A stretch of DNA of 53,276 nucleotides from CAZUQP01 sp964622455. Its GTDB lineage: Bacteria > Pseudomonadota > Gammaproteobacteria > DSM-16500. The stretch spans positions 1-53,276 of the forward strand of contig CAZUQP010000009.1 of assembly GCA_964622455.1 (NCBI GenBank), given 5' to 3'. A program made the translations under genes and the position numbers. Below are positions 35,486 through 43,327 of the stretch, one piece after another; within the stretch, counting starts at the first letter, position 1, and each line of letters begins with the position of its first letter. The notes under the pieces are model-generated. The model did no database searches. It saw only the letters and a list, made by a program, of their open reading frames with translations, and was not told the DNA's origin.

Positions 35486-36241
35486 ATGCTTACACATATC
35501 AATGCACCTAAAATTGTTATTCAACAACTCCATGCGACTTATGGCCGGCATGTTTTATTTGATAATTTAAATATCACATTTGAATCTAATCGATGCTCTT
35601 GTTTGCTTGGAAAAAGCGGCGTTGGTAAAAGCACTTTATTAAAATTAATAGCAGGATTAATCCCCTCTCAGCAAGGTCGTATCCATTGTGATAATAATCA
35701 ATCTTTATCACAACAAATTGCCTATATGGCACAAACCGATTTATTACTTCCTTGGTATTCAGTGCTCGATAATGTATTGATAAGCACGCGGTTACGCGGA
35801 AAAATTTCATCCGATGCACGTCATGCTGCAAAAACATTATTAGAAAAAGTCGGTCTAACTCATGCAAGCCACAAATTTCCTTATCAATTATCCGGCGGGA
35901 TGCGGCAACGCGTAGCATTAGTACGAACTCTATTAAACGACAAACCTATCTTGCTGATCGATGAACCTTTTTCATCCGTCGATGCCATTACACGTTTTCA
36001 ATTACAAACATTATTATCCGAGTTTTTAAAAAATAGAACGACTTTGCTGGTGACACATGATCCTTTAGAAGCACTGCGTTTAGCTGATGATATTTATATT
36101 TTAAAAGGTGAACCTGCGAAATTACATAAAATCATTACATTAACATCACCCGCACCGCGTGAGTTTTCAAATTCAGAAATATTACAGCAGCAAGAAAATT
36201 TATTTCATCTATTGTCTGTTACTGAGGAAAAATTGTCATGA
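35486..36241 (+). CDS. ABC transporter ATP-binding protein (ThiZ-like)
   Basis: 251 aa from the ATG at 35486; a GTG two codons earlier (35480) lies inside the riboswitch. Walker A is GKSGVGKST, the signature motif LSGGMRQRV and Walker B ILLIDEPFSSVD, with the H-loop in VTHDPLEAL. It belongs to the NitT/TauT-type subgroup used for pyrimidine and sulfonate uptake. With the TPP riboswitch ahead and an NMT1/THI5-like binding protein behind, it most likely energises import of a thiamine pyrimidine precursor. It overlaps the permease gene by 4 bp. Confidence 0.9.
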   Translation: MLTHINAPKIVIQQLHATYGRHVLFDNLNITFESNRCSCLLGKSGVGKSTLLKLIAGLIPSQQGRIHCDNNQSLSQQIAYMAQTDLLLPWYSVLDNVLISTRLRGKISSDARHAAKTLLEKVGLTHASHKFPYQLSGGMRQRVALVRTLLNDKPILLIDEPFSSVDAITRFQLQTLLSEFLKNRTTLLVTHDPLEALRLADDIYILKGEPAKLHKIITLTSPAPREFSNSEILQQQENLFHLLSVTEEKLS

Positions 36242-36987
36242 AAATATTCTTGCGCGGATTATTGGTCTTATTCAGTATCGGTTTATTATGGCAAGGGCTC
36301 GTCACTTTTTTTTATTTGCCTCCTTATATTTTACCAGCACCTTTAGAAGTCATCTATACAACCTACCTACATGCAAATTTGATATTTCATGAATTACTGA
36401 TCACCATCATGGAAACTTTAATTGGATTATTCTTGGGAACATTATTAGGTTGTAGCGCTGCATTCGTCATGGTATTTTTTAAACCTTTCCGTTTGTGGTT
36501 ATTTCCTATTTTAATTATTAGCCAAGCCATTCCCACATTTGCTATTGCTCCTCTCCTCGTCATTTGGTTTGGCTACGGCATTGCTTCAAAAATTGCAACG
36601 ACCATTATTATGGTTTTTTTTCCCATCACAAGTGCATTTTTTGATGGCTTACGCAGTACTTCACCAGAATGGATTGATTTAGCTAAAACGATGAATGCAA
36701 AAAAATGGCGATTTTTTTGGTATATTCGTATTCCTGCAGCACTTCCATCCCTTGCATCGGGTCTTCGTGTTGCAACCGCAGTTGCACCGATTGGTGCAGT
36801 GATTGGCGAATGGGTAGGCGCCAGTCAAGGATTAGGATTTTTAATGCTAAACGCCAATGCGCGCATGCAAATTGATTTGATGTTTTCAGGATTATTTGCA
36901 CTCGTTTTATTCTCTTTACTATTTTATTTTTTAGTAGACACTTTATTGCGTTTATTAATTCCCTGGCAACGCATGGATGCATCATGA
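36238..36987 (+). CDS. ABC transporter permease (ThiX-like)
   Basis: 249 aa, about six membrane segments, BPD_transp_1 type. The cytoplasmic coupling loop reads LAKTMNAKKWRFFWYIRIPA, with the conserved Gly in SLASGLRVAT and the ending GASQGLGFLML, as in SsuC/TauC/ThiX proteins. It overlaps the ATPase gene by ATGA and is followed 15 bp later by the binding-protein gene. It would form the channel for a hydroxymethylpyrimidine-type precursor. Confidence 0.9.
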   Translation: MKIFLRGLLVLFSIGLLWQGLVTFFYLPPYILPAPLEVIYTTYLHANLIFHELLITIMETLIGLFLGTLLGCSAAFVMVFFKPFRLWLFPILIISQAIPTFAIAPLLVIWFGYGIASKIATTIIMVFFPITSAFFDGLRSTSPEWIDLAKTMNAKKWRFFWYIRIPAALPSLASGLRVATAVAPIGAVIGEWVGASQGLGFLMLNANARMQIDLMFSGLFALVLFSLLFYFLVDTLLRLLIPWQRMDAS

Positions 36988-37002
36988 AAAGGCTTAACCA
37001 CT

Positions 37003-37938
37003 ATGAAAATTCGAATTATTTTATTCATGACTTTTCTTTTTTTATTAACGAAACCTTCAATGGCCAATCAAAAATTAACTGTACTTTTAGATTGGTTTCC
37101 AAACCCAAGTCACGCGCCTTTGTTTGTTGCAGAACAGCAAGGATATTTTAAAAAAGCAGGACTTGATGTTGAATTAATAGGCCCCGCTGATTCAGCAGAT
37201 CCTCCTAAATTAGTAGCGGCTGGGAAAGCAGATATTGCAATCACCTACGAACCGCAGCTTATTGAGCAAATCGAACAAGGTTTACCGTTAGTTCGGATCG
37301 GTACATTGATTGATAAACCACTCAATTGTGTTGCCGTTTTAGAAAAAAGTTCGATACATACGATTGATGATTTAAAAGGAAAAAGAGTTGGCTATAGCGA
37401 TGGCGGCGTCAATAGTATTAGTTTAAAAACCATGCTAGAAAATCATGGCCTTCACTTACAAGATGTACAACATATTAATGTTCACTATGATTTGACTGAA
37501 GCCTTGCTTTCAGAAAAAGTGGATGCGGTCACGGGCATGATGCGAACATTTGAAGTGATCCAAATGGAATTAGCAGAACATCCCGCCCGTGTATTTTTGC
37601 CTGAAAAAAATGGCGTGCCTACGTATAGTGAATTGGTATTTGTCATTAACAAAAAAAATCTTGCAGATCCCAGATGGCGTCCATTTTTGATGGCAGTGCA
37701 AGAAGGTGTCATTTATTTGCAGCAGCATCCGGAACAATCCTGGAAAGCATTTGCTAAAACGCATCCTGCTTTAAATGATACGTTGAACCATCGCGCTTGG
37801 ATGGCAACCCTTCCTTATTTTTCGCATAATCCTAGGCAGTTTGATCAAAAAAAATGGCAAAAGTTCGCGCAATTTATGCAAAAAAATGGTTTAATAAAGA
37901 CAATTTATCCGATTGATCACTACGCAAGGACGGTTTAA
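37003..37938 (+). CDS. NMT1/THI5-like substrate-binding protein (ThiY-like)
   Basis: 311 aa with an N-terminal signal peptide ending at SMA/NQ; no lipobox is visible. The mature start LTVLLDWFPNPSHAPLFVA is the NMT1/THI5 hallmark, followed by VAAGKADIAITYEPQLIEQ and GKRVGYSDGGVNSISLKTML. Related ThiY proteins bind formylaminopyrimidine, a breakdown product of thiamine. The riboswitch supports that role. Its stop overlaps the rmuC start (TAATG). Confidence 0.9.
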   Translation: MKIRIILFMTFLFLLTKPSMANQKLTVLLDWFPNPSHAPLFVAEQQGYFKKAGLDVELIGPADSADPPKLVAAGKADIAITYEPQLIEQIEQGLPLVRIGTLIDKPLNCVAVLEKSSIHTIDDLKGKRVGYSDGGVNSISLKTMLENHGLHLQDVQHINVHYDLTEALLSEKVDAVTGMMRTFEVIQMELAEHPARVFLPEKNGVPTYSELVFVINKKNLADPRWRPFLMAVQEGVIYLQQHPEQSWKAFAKTHPALNDTLNHRAWMATLPYFSHNPRQFDQKKWQKFAQFMQKNGLIKTIYPIDHYARTV

Positions 37939-39047
37939 TGTCATTAGAACTCATTGTTATTTTATTGCTAGCCATTTTAGTTGTTGCATTATTTATGCGG
38001 CAACAGACCAAACATCAAGATTTACAAACGCTGAAAATTTTGCAAGATACTCTTCAGCAGGGCTTTCAAGAAACGCGGGGACAAGTGAAAGAAGCTTTGC
38101 AAGACTATGCCAATGATCTGGGTAAACGAGTTGAAACTCTAAACCAAACTACTGATTTACGTTTAAAAGAAATTAACACTCGGGTAGAAAAAAGATTGAC
38201 CGAAGGATTTGAAAAAACCACCGAAACATTTAGTAATGTGATTAAACGTTTGGCTTTAATTGATGCAGCGCAGAAAAAAATTACGGAATTATCTAACAAC
38301 ATCGTCAGTCTTCAAGAAATCTTGACCGATAAAAAATCGCGCGGTGCATTTGGAGAAGTGCAATTATCAGCGCTCATTCGTAATGTAATGCCAGAGCAAA
38401 ACTTTTCTTTTCAGCATACGCTAAGTAACGGCAAACGTCCCGATTGTATTTTGTTTTTACCAGAACCAACGGGAAATGTGACCATTGATGCTAAATTTCC
38501 ATTAGAAACTTTTAGAATTTTAATTGATTCTTCCATATCGCCCGCTGAAAAAAAAGCAGCTGAGCAGCAGTTTAAAATAGATATTCGAAAACACATTCAA
38601 GATATTGCAGAAAAATATATTATTCCCGGAGAAACTGCAGAAGGCGCCATTTTATTTATTCCGGCAGAAGCTGTGTTTGCTGAAATTCATGCGCATTATT
38701 CTGATTTAGTTGAAATAGCACAGCGCGCAAAAGTGTGGTTAGTTTCACCCACCACGATGATGGCCATTTTAACGACTGCACGTGCAGTATTGAAAGACGC
38801 GGCAACAAGAAAGCAACTTCATATTATCCAAAAACATTTACATTTATTGGCATCTGATTTTGACCGTTTTCAAAAACGCATGGATAATCTTGCCCGCCAT
38901 ATCGAGCAAGCACATACAGATGTGACTGAAGTTCACACCTCCGCTAAAAAAATCACTCAACGTTTTGGGCAAATTGAAAAAGTAGAATTAGACGATGGGT
39001 TAAAAACAGATAATCTATTAGTAGAGGAAGAAGAAACCAATTTATAA
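37938..39047 (+). CDS. rmuC: DNA recombination protein RmuC
   Basis: 369 aa. One N-terminal hydrophobic segment (LELIVILLLAILVVALFM) is followed by a long coiled coil (about 30-125) and the RmuC nuclease-like core: KKSRGAFGEVQLSALIRNVM, RPDCILFLPEP, TIDAKFPLETF, KYIIPGETAEGAILFIPAEAVF-type segments and VWLVSPTTMMAIL. RmuC limits recombination at inverted repeats in E. coli. It shares a TAATG overlap with the thiY-like gene although the functions are unrelated, so it may be under the same TPP-controlled transcript. Confidence 0.93.
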   Translation: MSLELIVILLLAILVVALFMRQQTKHQDLQTLKILQDTLQQGFQETRGQVKEALQDYANDLGKRVETLNQTTDLRLKEINTRVEKRLTEGFEKTTETFSNVIKRLALIDAAQKKITELSNNIVSLQEILTDKKSRGAFGEVQLSALIRNVMPEQNFSFQHTLSNGKRPDCILFLPEPTGNVTIDAKFPLETFRILIDSSISPAEKKAAEQQFKIDIRKHIQDIAEKYIIPGETAEGAILFIPAEAVFAEIHAHYSDLVEIAQRAKVWLVSPTTMMAILTTARAVLKDAATRKQLHIIQKHLHLLASDFDRFQKRMDNLARHIEQAHTDVTEVHTSAKKITQRFGQIEKVELDDGLKTDNLLVEEEETNL

Positions 39048-39159
39048 TATTATGCAGACCGATTAAATTTTGAACAGTTTACCCTATTAAAACTATTTTG
39101 TATTTTGTGCATTTTTAGTATAATAGGCGTTAATTTAACATTCACTCCTGGAGGACATC

Positions 39160-39384
39160 ATGCATAAAATGATATTATTGATAGCAATGTCTTTAATCAG
39201 TTTCAATGCACTGGCATCCACTGATTTAAGTAGTGAAATAATAAAAAATATCACCGCAAAACATACTGAAAATAACCACAAGTCCCCTGCCGCCATGGTC
39301 TATGGTGGAAAAGATATTTCTCGCCCCATCATTGCTACAGCTAATGAGTCAACCTGGACCAAAGAACCGTCCTACACGGGTTAA
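39160..39384 (+). CDS. small secreted protein of unknown family
   Basis: 74 aa. Strong ribosome site (CTGGAGGACATC ATG) and a TATAAT box at 39119-39124. The signal peptide MHKMILLIAMSLISFNALA is followed by about 55 mature residues, rich in Ser, Thr, Asn and Lys, with no cysteines and no known motif. Its stop codon shares bases with the stop of the convergent HExxH gene (TTAA), leaving no room for a terminator between them. It is expressed apart from rmuC, judging by its own promoter-like box. Confidence 0.6.
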   Translation: MHKMILLIAMSLISFNALASTDLSSEIIKNITAKHTENNHKSPAAMVYGGKDISRPIIATANESTWTKEPSYTG

Positions 39385-40268
39385 AGAAGAATATCGTTAC
39401 CCATTTCATTTAATTGATATTCCCCATAGAATTTTTCGCATATCGCAAATAATTCCCGCGATCGATCTGTCATGATTTGATTAAAATCCTTGTTCTGCCG
39501 AATGATTTGTACATAATTTTTGGATCTTTCTAGAATTTTGCTAGACGTTAAATGTTGCGTCACTTTAGGTGCATGACCAATATATGCATTTCGCGCTAAC
39601 AATATTTCAGCGCTTACTATTAAGCTATGTAAACATCGATTCAATGGAAATTTAAACTTAACCCCTCGATCTACTGCATCAAGATATAAATTAGGATCAT
39701 ACAGTTTTTCATAATGATAATGACCGTAGCGCAACTCATCTAGAAAAAGAACATTATGAGTAAACTCATGAATCAATAATTCAGGAACCGCTTGCTCTTC
39801 AGCTGTCATATCATGATAAGCACACATCACCCCTATAAAACGAGGGTTTACCGATGTTCCTCCGAGTTTTTTAGTTGCTGTGCAAAATACTGTGTTCATG
39901 ATAAGACAAAATAATTCAGAAAACATCGGATCCGTTTTTTCAAGATAACTCAATGCATTTTCTAACACTTTTTTTCTATCTTCAGCATCTTTATACAATA
40001 CCTCATTTACATTAATTTTTCTTTCAATTTCTTTTACATCAAATTCTTCATCCGAAAAATAATCAGTAAAATTTAATTCAGTAGTTATATCTGAATAAAA
40101 CAATTGATTATTATCTGGGTAAGGACAATGCGGTTGTATGTGTTTTAAATATTTTCGATATGCTTTTTTCAAAGCATTTTGATCTAAATTAAAGCTATTT
40201 TCGATATAAGGAAATGTCAAAGTCACTACATTATTTATAATAACTTGTGACGATAATAACCTATACAC
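39381..40268 (-). CDS. HExxH protein, putative peptide-modifying enzyme
   Basis: 295 aa. The metal motif LLIHEFTHNVLFLDEL (His167, Glu168, His171) is followed by FPLNRCLHSLIVSAEILLAR, where His214 is a plausible third ligand, and preceded by GGTSVNPRFIGVM. This layout recalls the HExxH putative peptide-modification proteins (TIGR04267-like), some of which are alpha-ketoglutarate peptide beta-hydroxylases, more than ordinary secreted proteases: there is no signal peptide or prodomain. It starts with GTG, behind a very strong GAGGAGGT site. The gene lies 69 bp after a 40-codon peptide gene, with a terminator-like hairpin between them. An alternative is a cytosolic metallopeptidase. Confidence 0.6.
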   Translation of the reverse strand: MYRLLSSQVIINNVVTLTFPYIENSFNLDQNALKKAYRKYLKHIQPHCPYPDNNQLFYSDITTELNFTDYFSDEEFDVKEIERKINVNEVLYKDAEDRKKVLENALSYLEKTDPMFSELFCLIMNTVFCTATKKLGGTSVNPRFIGVMCAYHDMTAEEQAVPELLIHEFTHNVLFLDELRYGHYHYEKLYDPNLYLDAVDRGVKFKFPLNRCLHSLIVSAEILLARNAYIGHAPKVTQHLTSSKILERSKNYVQIIRQNKDFNQIMTDRSRELFAICEKFYGEYQLNEMGNDILL

Positions 40269-40286
40269 GACAACACCTCCTCATTT

Positions 40287-40318
40287 GAAAAAAACAGACC
40301 CTAGCAAATACTAAGGTC
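40287..40318 (-). terminator. leaky terminator between the peptide and HExxH genes
   Basis: Minus strand: arms GACCTTAG and CTAGGGTC (one T-G pair, 40297-40318) with a 6-base loop, followed by TGTTTTTTT. It stands 19 bp after the peptide stop. Such attenuators often keep precursor-peptide mRNA in excess over the enzyme mRNA. Confidence 0.6.
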
Positions 40319-40337
40319 GATTTTATATTTTAAAAAA

Positions 40338-40460
40338 TTAGCAACGCACTACATATTGCGTGCTAATCATTTTTTCACTGATATTGACACTGTTTTCTTT
40401 AGCCAGTTCAACATCTGTTTGTTCCACAGTTTTTAAAGCGTTCTTGATTAAACTATTCAT
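40338..40460 (-). CDS. 40-aa precursor-like peptide
   Basis: Begins MNSLIKNALKTVEQ and ends in ISTQYVVRC, with one cysteine as the last residue. The ATG at 40458-40460 is preceded by AAGAGG at 9 bp, and TTTACA-17-TATTAA is a plausible promoter. There is no signal peptide; the N-terminal half is acidic and helical like RiPP leader peptides, and the C-terminal segment (about MISTQYVVRC) would be the core. It lies directly before the HExxH gene on the same strand. Apart from this arrangement, nothing shows its fate. Confidence 0.55.
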   Translation of the reverse strand: MNSLIKNALKTVEQTDVELAKENSVNISEKMISTQYVVRC

Positions 40461-40486
40461 AATGAAATACCTCTTAATAATAAAAA

Positions 40487-40515
40487 TTAATAAATTGATT
40501 TTAAAATAGTGTAAA
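40487..40515 (-). promoter_or_regulatory. promoter of the 40-aa peptide gene
   Basis: Minus strand TTTACA (40510-40515), a 17-bp spacer, TATTAA (40487-40492), about 27 bp before the start codon. The surroundings are AT-rich, so chance is possible. Confidence 0.4.
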
Positions 40516-40681
40516 TAGAAAATAGAGATTAGGCAGCGTAGCGCCGCCAAGTTTTTTGAGGAGAGCGTGTAATGACTAATAGCAACCTAGAAAAAATCAT
40601 CTCAAGACTATAAGAGATTTCTTTTTTGGTATTTGCCATTAAAAATATATGATTTAGCATAATAATCTATTCAATCTGTTA

Positions 40682-42580
40682 TCAATTTTCTATCACAATT
40701 TTTGCGCGCTGGGTTAAACTATTTTTATATAAATTATACTCAAGGTCTCCTAAAGACCCCTGAATTTGCTCCGCATAGGCTTGATATTCTTCTTTTGGAA
40801 CATTAATATCGCCTTCTTTTAGCGCATGTAAAGCGATAACGGCATAACCTGCTGGAACTCTAGTAAATCCATAAGAAAAAGCATTAGCACTGGGTCTTGG
40901 CAATTTAAATACTGCATCTAAAATAGCTTGATCCACTTTCGCAGAATGCCTGCCCACAAACCCTATATTATGCAATTGCAAATGATATTCTGTTGCCGCT
41001 TGATCTAATGTTAATGCACGTGTTTGTAATTTTGTTTGAATCTCTGCTGCCAAAGAAGATAATTTATTTTCAATGAGTTTTGTAGTTAATTTATCAGTAA
41101 TTTGTTTATATACAGCATTCAAAGACAACAAAGCCGCTGGAACATGCGATTTTATTCTCAACACAATAGCTGATTCAGGATTAAGCTGAATAATGTCGCT
41201 ATTATTCTGCAAATTCAACACATCATTACTAAACGCGGCTTCGCGTACTTTAGTATTCGATGCAATATCTTTAGCACCTTTCTCTTCTGTGAATAATTCG
41301 GTTGTTTTTACAGATAAACCTAATTCTTTCGCCGCTGTTTGTAAAGTATCAGGATGTTCATACGTGAGATTCGCTAATTTTTCCCTTTCCTCACCAAAAA
41401 TTTCTTCTGCTTGCTGACGCACTAATGCTTCTTTTACTTTTTCTTTCACCTTTTCAAAGGGCTGCACTTCAGATTCTTTATATCCCATGACTTTTACTAA
41501 AACAATTCCACGATTAGTCACGATCGGTTCTGAAATTTGGCCCAGCTTAGTTAAGCCCGAAACCGTTTTTTGTATTTCTTCAGGTAATTGATCAAGGGTG
41601 ACAAAAGTACGTGACTTATCATCTTCTTTGAGTACATATTGTTTTGCGAGTACCGCAAAACTAGCACCTCTATTAGCAGCAGCAACTATTTCACTCATCT
41701 TATTTTGTGCTTGTTTAACATCTTCTGCGGAAGGGCTGGCTGGAAGCGGAAGAATAATCTGATCTAGCTGCCACTCAGCAGGACTCACAAATGAATTCGA
41801 ATTTTCATTATAAAAATTCTTTATAGCTTGGTCCGTCGGATGTATTTTTCCAGCAAGATCTTTGGTTGATAATAATATATATTCAACGCTGACCTGTTCA
41901 GGCGTTTTAAATTCTTCGGGATGTTGATGGTAATATGTTTTGATATCGTCTGCTGAGATAACAAGAGACTGGTGGGGAATATAACTCGACGGAATCAGCA
42001 GATACTGAATATCACGTTCTTGCCCAATTAATGCAATCGCATGATTAATTTCGTTGGGCAATGCATAGGAAGTTAAAATAATCCCTAAACGAGGCTGATC
42101 GATTAATAGGCTTGTTTTAATTAATTCCAGAAAATCACTGGCGGTAAACAATGTGGTAGCTAATGCTTGCTGGAAGCGAGCCAATGAAAATTCCCCATTG
42201 ACCTGAAATTCCGGCATGCTTTCCAGTAAACTGTCAATTTGATTTGAAGTGATACGATAATCAGCCTTTAGAGACGCTTGTTTCAATACTTGAATATTAA
42301 TCAGGGTTTGCAAGGCGCGTTCTTTTAAATTAGCCTCAGCTTGCTCTGGCAGCGCATAGTTAGCGCTAAATTGCATTTGCAGCTGACGGCGCAATCGTTC
42401 ATAAGCCACCGCTAACTGATTCTTAGTAATTTCTACGCCATTTACCTCAGCAACCACATTGTTGCTGCCAGCGCCTTCAAAATAGCTATGTATTCCCCAT
42501 AAAGCGAACGAAAGAATAAGCACGGAAATGATAATTCCTGCTATCCATCCATGGGTATGATCACGAATGCTTTGAAGCAT
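40682..42580 (-). CDS. ppiD: PpiD/SurA_N-type periplasmic folding factor
   Basis: 632 aa. One N-terminal membrane anchor (WIAGIIISVLILSFALWGI) precedes the SurA_N-like chaperone domain (VVAEVNGVEITKNQLAVAYE). A parvulin-like segment from about residue 265 (SPAEWQLDQIILPLP ... FAVLAKQYV ... GQISEPIVTNRGIVLVKVMG) is rather degenerate. PpiD stands at the SecYEG exit and assists folding of periplasmic proteins. Its position after hupB and lon is the usual gammaproteobacterial order, although two tRNA genes intervene here. Confidence 0.92.
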   Translation of the reverse strand: MLQSIRDHTHGWIAGIIISVLILSFALWGIHSYFEGAGSNNVVAEVNGVEITKNQLAVAYERLRRQLQMQFSANYALPEQAEANLKERALQTLINIQVLKQASLKADYRITSNQIDSLLESMPEFQVNGEFSLARFQQALATTLFTASDFLELIKTSLLIDQPRLGIILTSYALPNEINHAIALIGQERDIQYLLIPSSYIPHQSLVISADDIKTYYHQHPEEFKTPEQVSVEYILLSTKDLAGKIHPTDQAIKNFYNENSNSFVSPAEWQLDQIILPLPASPSAEDVKQAQNKMSEIVAAANRGASFAVLAKQYVLKEDDKSRTFVTLDQLPEEIQKTVSGLTKLGQISEPIVTNRGIVLVKVMGYKESEVQPFEKVKEKVKEALVRQQAEEIFGEEREKLANLTYEHPDTLQTAAKELGLSVKTTELFTEEKGAKDIASNTKVREAAFSNDVLNLQNNSDIIQLNPESAIVLRIKSHVPAALLSLNAVYKQITDKLTTKLIENKLSSLAAEIQTKLQTRALTLDQAATEYHLQLHNIGFVGRHSAKVDQAILDAVFKLPRPSANAFSYGFTRVPAGYAVIALHALKEGDINVPKEEYQAYAEQIQGSLGDLEYNLYKNSLTQRAKIVIEN

Positions 42581-42613
42581 ATGTGTAAATTCTCGCCTTA
42601 TGTGTCATGAAGT

Positions 42614-42690
42614 TGGCGGAGTGGACGGGACTCGAACCCGCGACCCCCGGCGTGACAGGCCGGTATTCTAACCAACTGAACTACCACTCC
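42614..42690 (-). tRNA. tRNA-Asp (GUC)
   Basis: 77-nt cloverleaf with acceptor GGAGTGG / CCACTCC, anticodon loop CTGTCAC with GTC, T-arm GGTTCGAGTCC and encoded CCA. Confidence 0.97.
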
Positions 42691-42703
42691 CAAGTTTTAA
42701 GTA

Positions 42704-42779
42704 TGGTGGGTGCTGAGGGGTTCGAACCCCCGACCCTCGCCTTGTAAGGGCGATGCTCTCCCAGCTGAGCTAAGCACCC
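42704..42779 (-). tRNA. tRNA-Val (UAC)
   Basis: 76-nt cloverleaf with acceptor GGGTGCT / AGCACCC, anticodon TAC, T-loop GTTCGAACCCC and encoded CCA. It lies 13 bp from tRNA-Asp, so the two form one transcript. Confidence 0.97.
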
Positions 42780-42801
42780 AAGTTTATATCCTTTGTTTAC
42801 G

Positions 42802-42828
42802 AAAAAATTTCAGGGAATTTAACTGAAA
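42802..42828 (-). terminator. terminator of hupB
   Basis: Minus strand stem TTTCAG / CTGAAA with a 9-base loop followed by a run of T. It lies 28 bp after the hupB stop. The stem is short and AT-rich. Confidence 0.5.
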
Positions 42829-42856
42829 ACCTTTGCAGGGGTTAACATTAACGACC

Positions 42857-43138
42857 TTATTCTTTTTCCTTCACAGCATCTTTCAATGCCTTTCCCGCTT
42901 TAAATCCAACAACCTTAGCGGCTTTTATTTTAATTTCTTGTCCTGTTTGCGGATTACGGCCTTTTCTTGCAGCACGCTGCCTTACCACGAAAGTGCCAAA
43001 ATTCACGAGTACCACTGGTTCATCCTTCTTTAAGGATGAGGTAATTGCATCGATCAGGGCGCCTAATGCACGCTCTGCAGCAGACTTAGTTACCTCTGCT
43101 TTATTTGCAATAAGTTCAACAAGCTCTGCTCTATTCAT
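42857..43138 (-). CDS. hupB: DNA-binding protein HU
   Basis: 93-aa nucleoid protein of the HU/IHF family. It shows MNRAELVELIANKAEVTKSA and the beta-arm region VNFGTFVVRQRAARKGRNP, with the Pro at the tip that intercalates into DNA. The ATG at 43136-43138 (preceded by AGAGGATAT) gives the family length; a longer reading would add 13 residues. A TTGACA/TATAAA promoter stands about 107 bp ahead. It follows lon, the usual order. Confidence 0.97.
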   Translation of the reverse strand: MNRAELVELIANKAEVTKSAAERALGALIDAITSSLKKDEPVVLVNFGTFVVRQRAARKGRNPQTGQEIKIKAAKVVGFKAGKALKDAVKEKE

Positions 43139-43244
43139 ATATCCTCTACTGTCCGTGGTTAAAAATATTCTATTCATATCCGTTTTTTTACTAACTACAG
43201 GTTTTCATTACACTTCCCGTGTCACCCTATCTTTTGAAGTGTGA

Positions 43245-43274
43245 TTTATACCAATAGGAAGAAACATGTGTCAA
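43245..43274 (-). promoter_or_regulatory. sigma70 promoter of hupB
   Basis: Minus strand: TTGACA (43269-43274), an 18-bp spacer, TATAAA (43245-43250). It predicts a 5' leader of about 100 nt before the hupB start. Confidence 0.7.
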
Positions 43275-43327
43275 GCGATGTATTGTACTTTATCGCTATT
43301 TTTTTAATTGGTTACACAACTCATCGC

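Noticed and set aside
40531..40665. 45-codon minus-strand frame ending PQKTWRRYAA upstream of the 40-aa peptide gene
   Set aside because: No Shine-Dalgarno site at either possible ATG and no family resemblance; worth rechecking only if the RiPP-like locus proves real.
43274..43310. AGCGAT ... ATCGCT hairpin with T-tract between lon and hupB as a terminator
   Set aside because: The T-tract lies on the plus strand while both genes are on the minus strand, so it cannot end the lon transcript.
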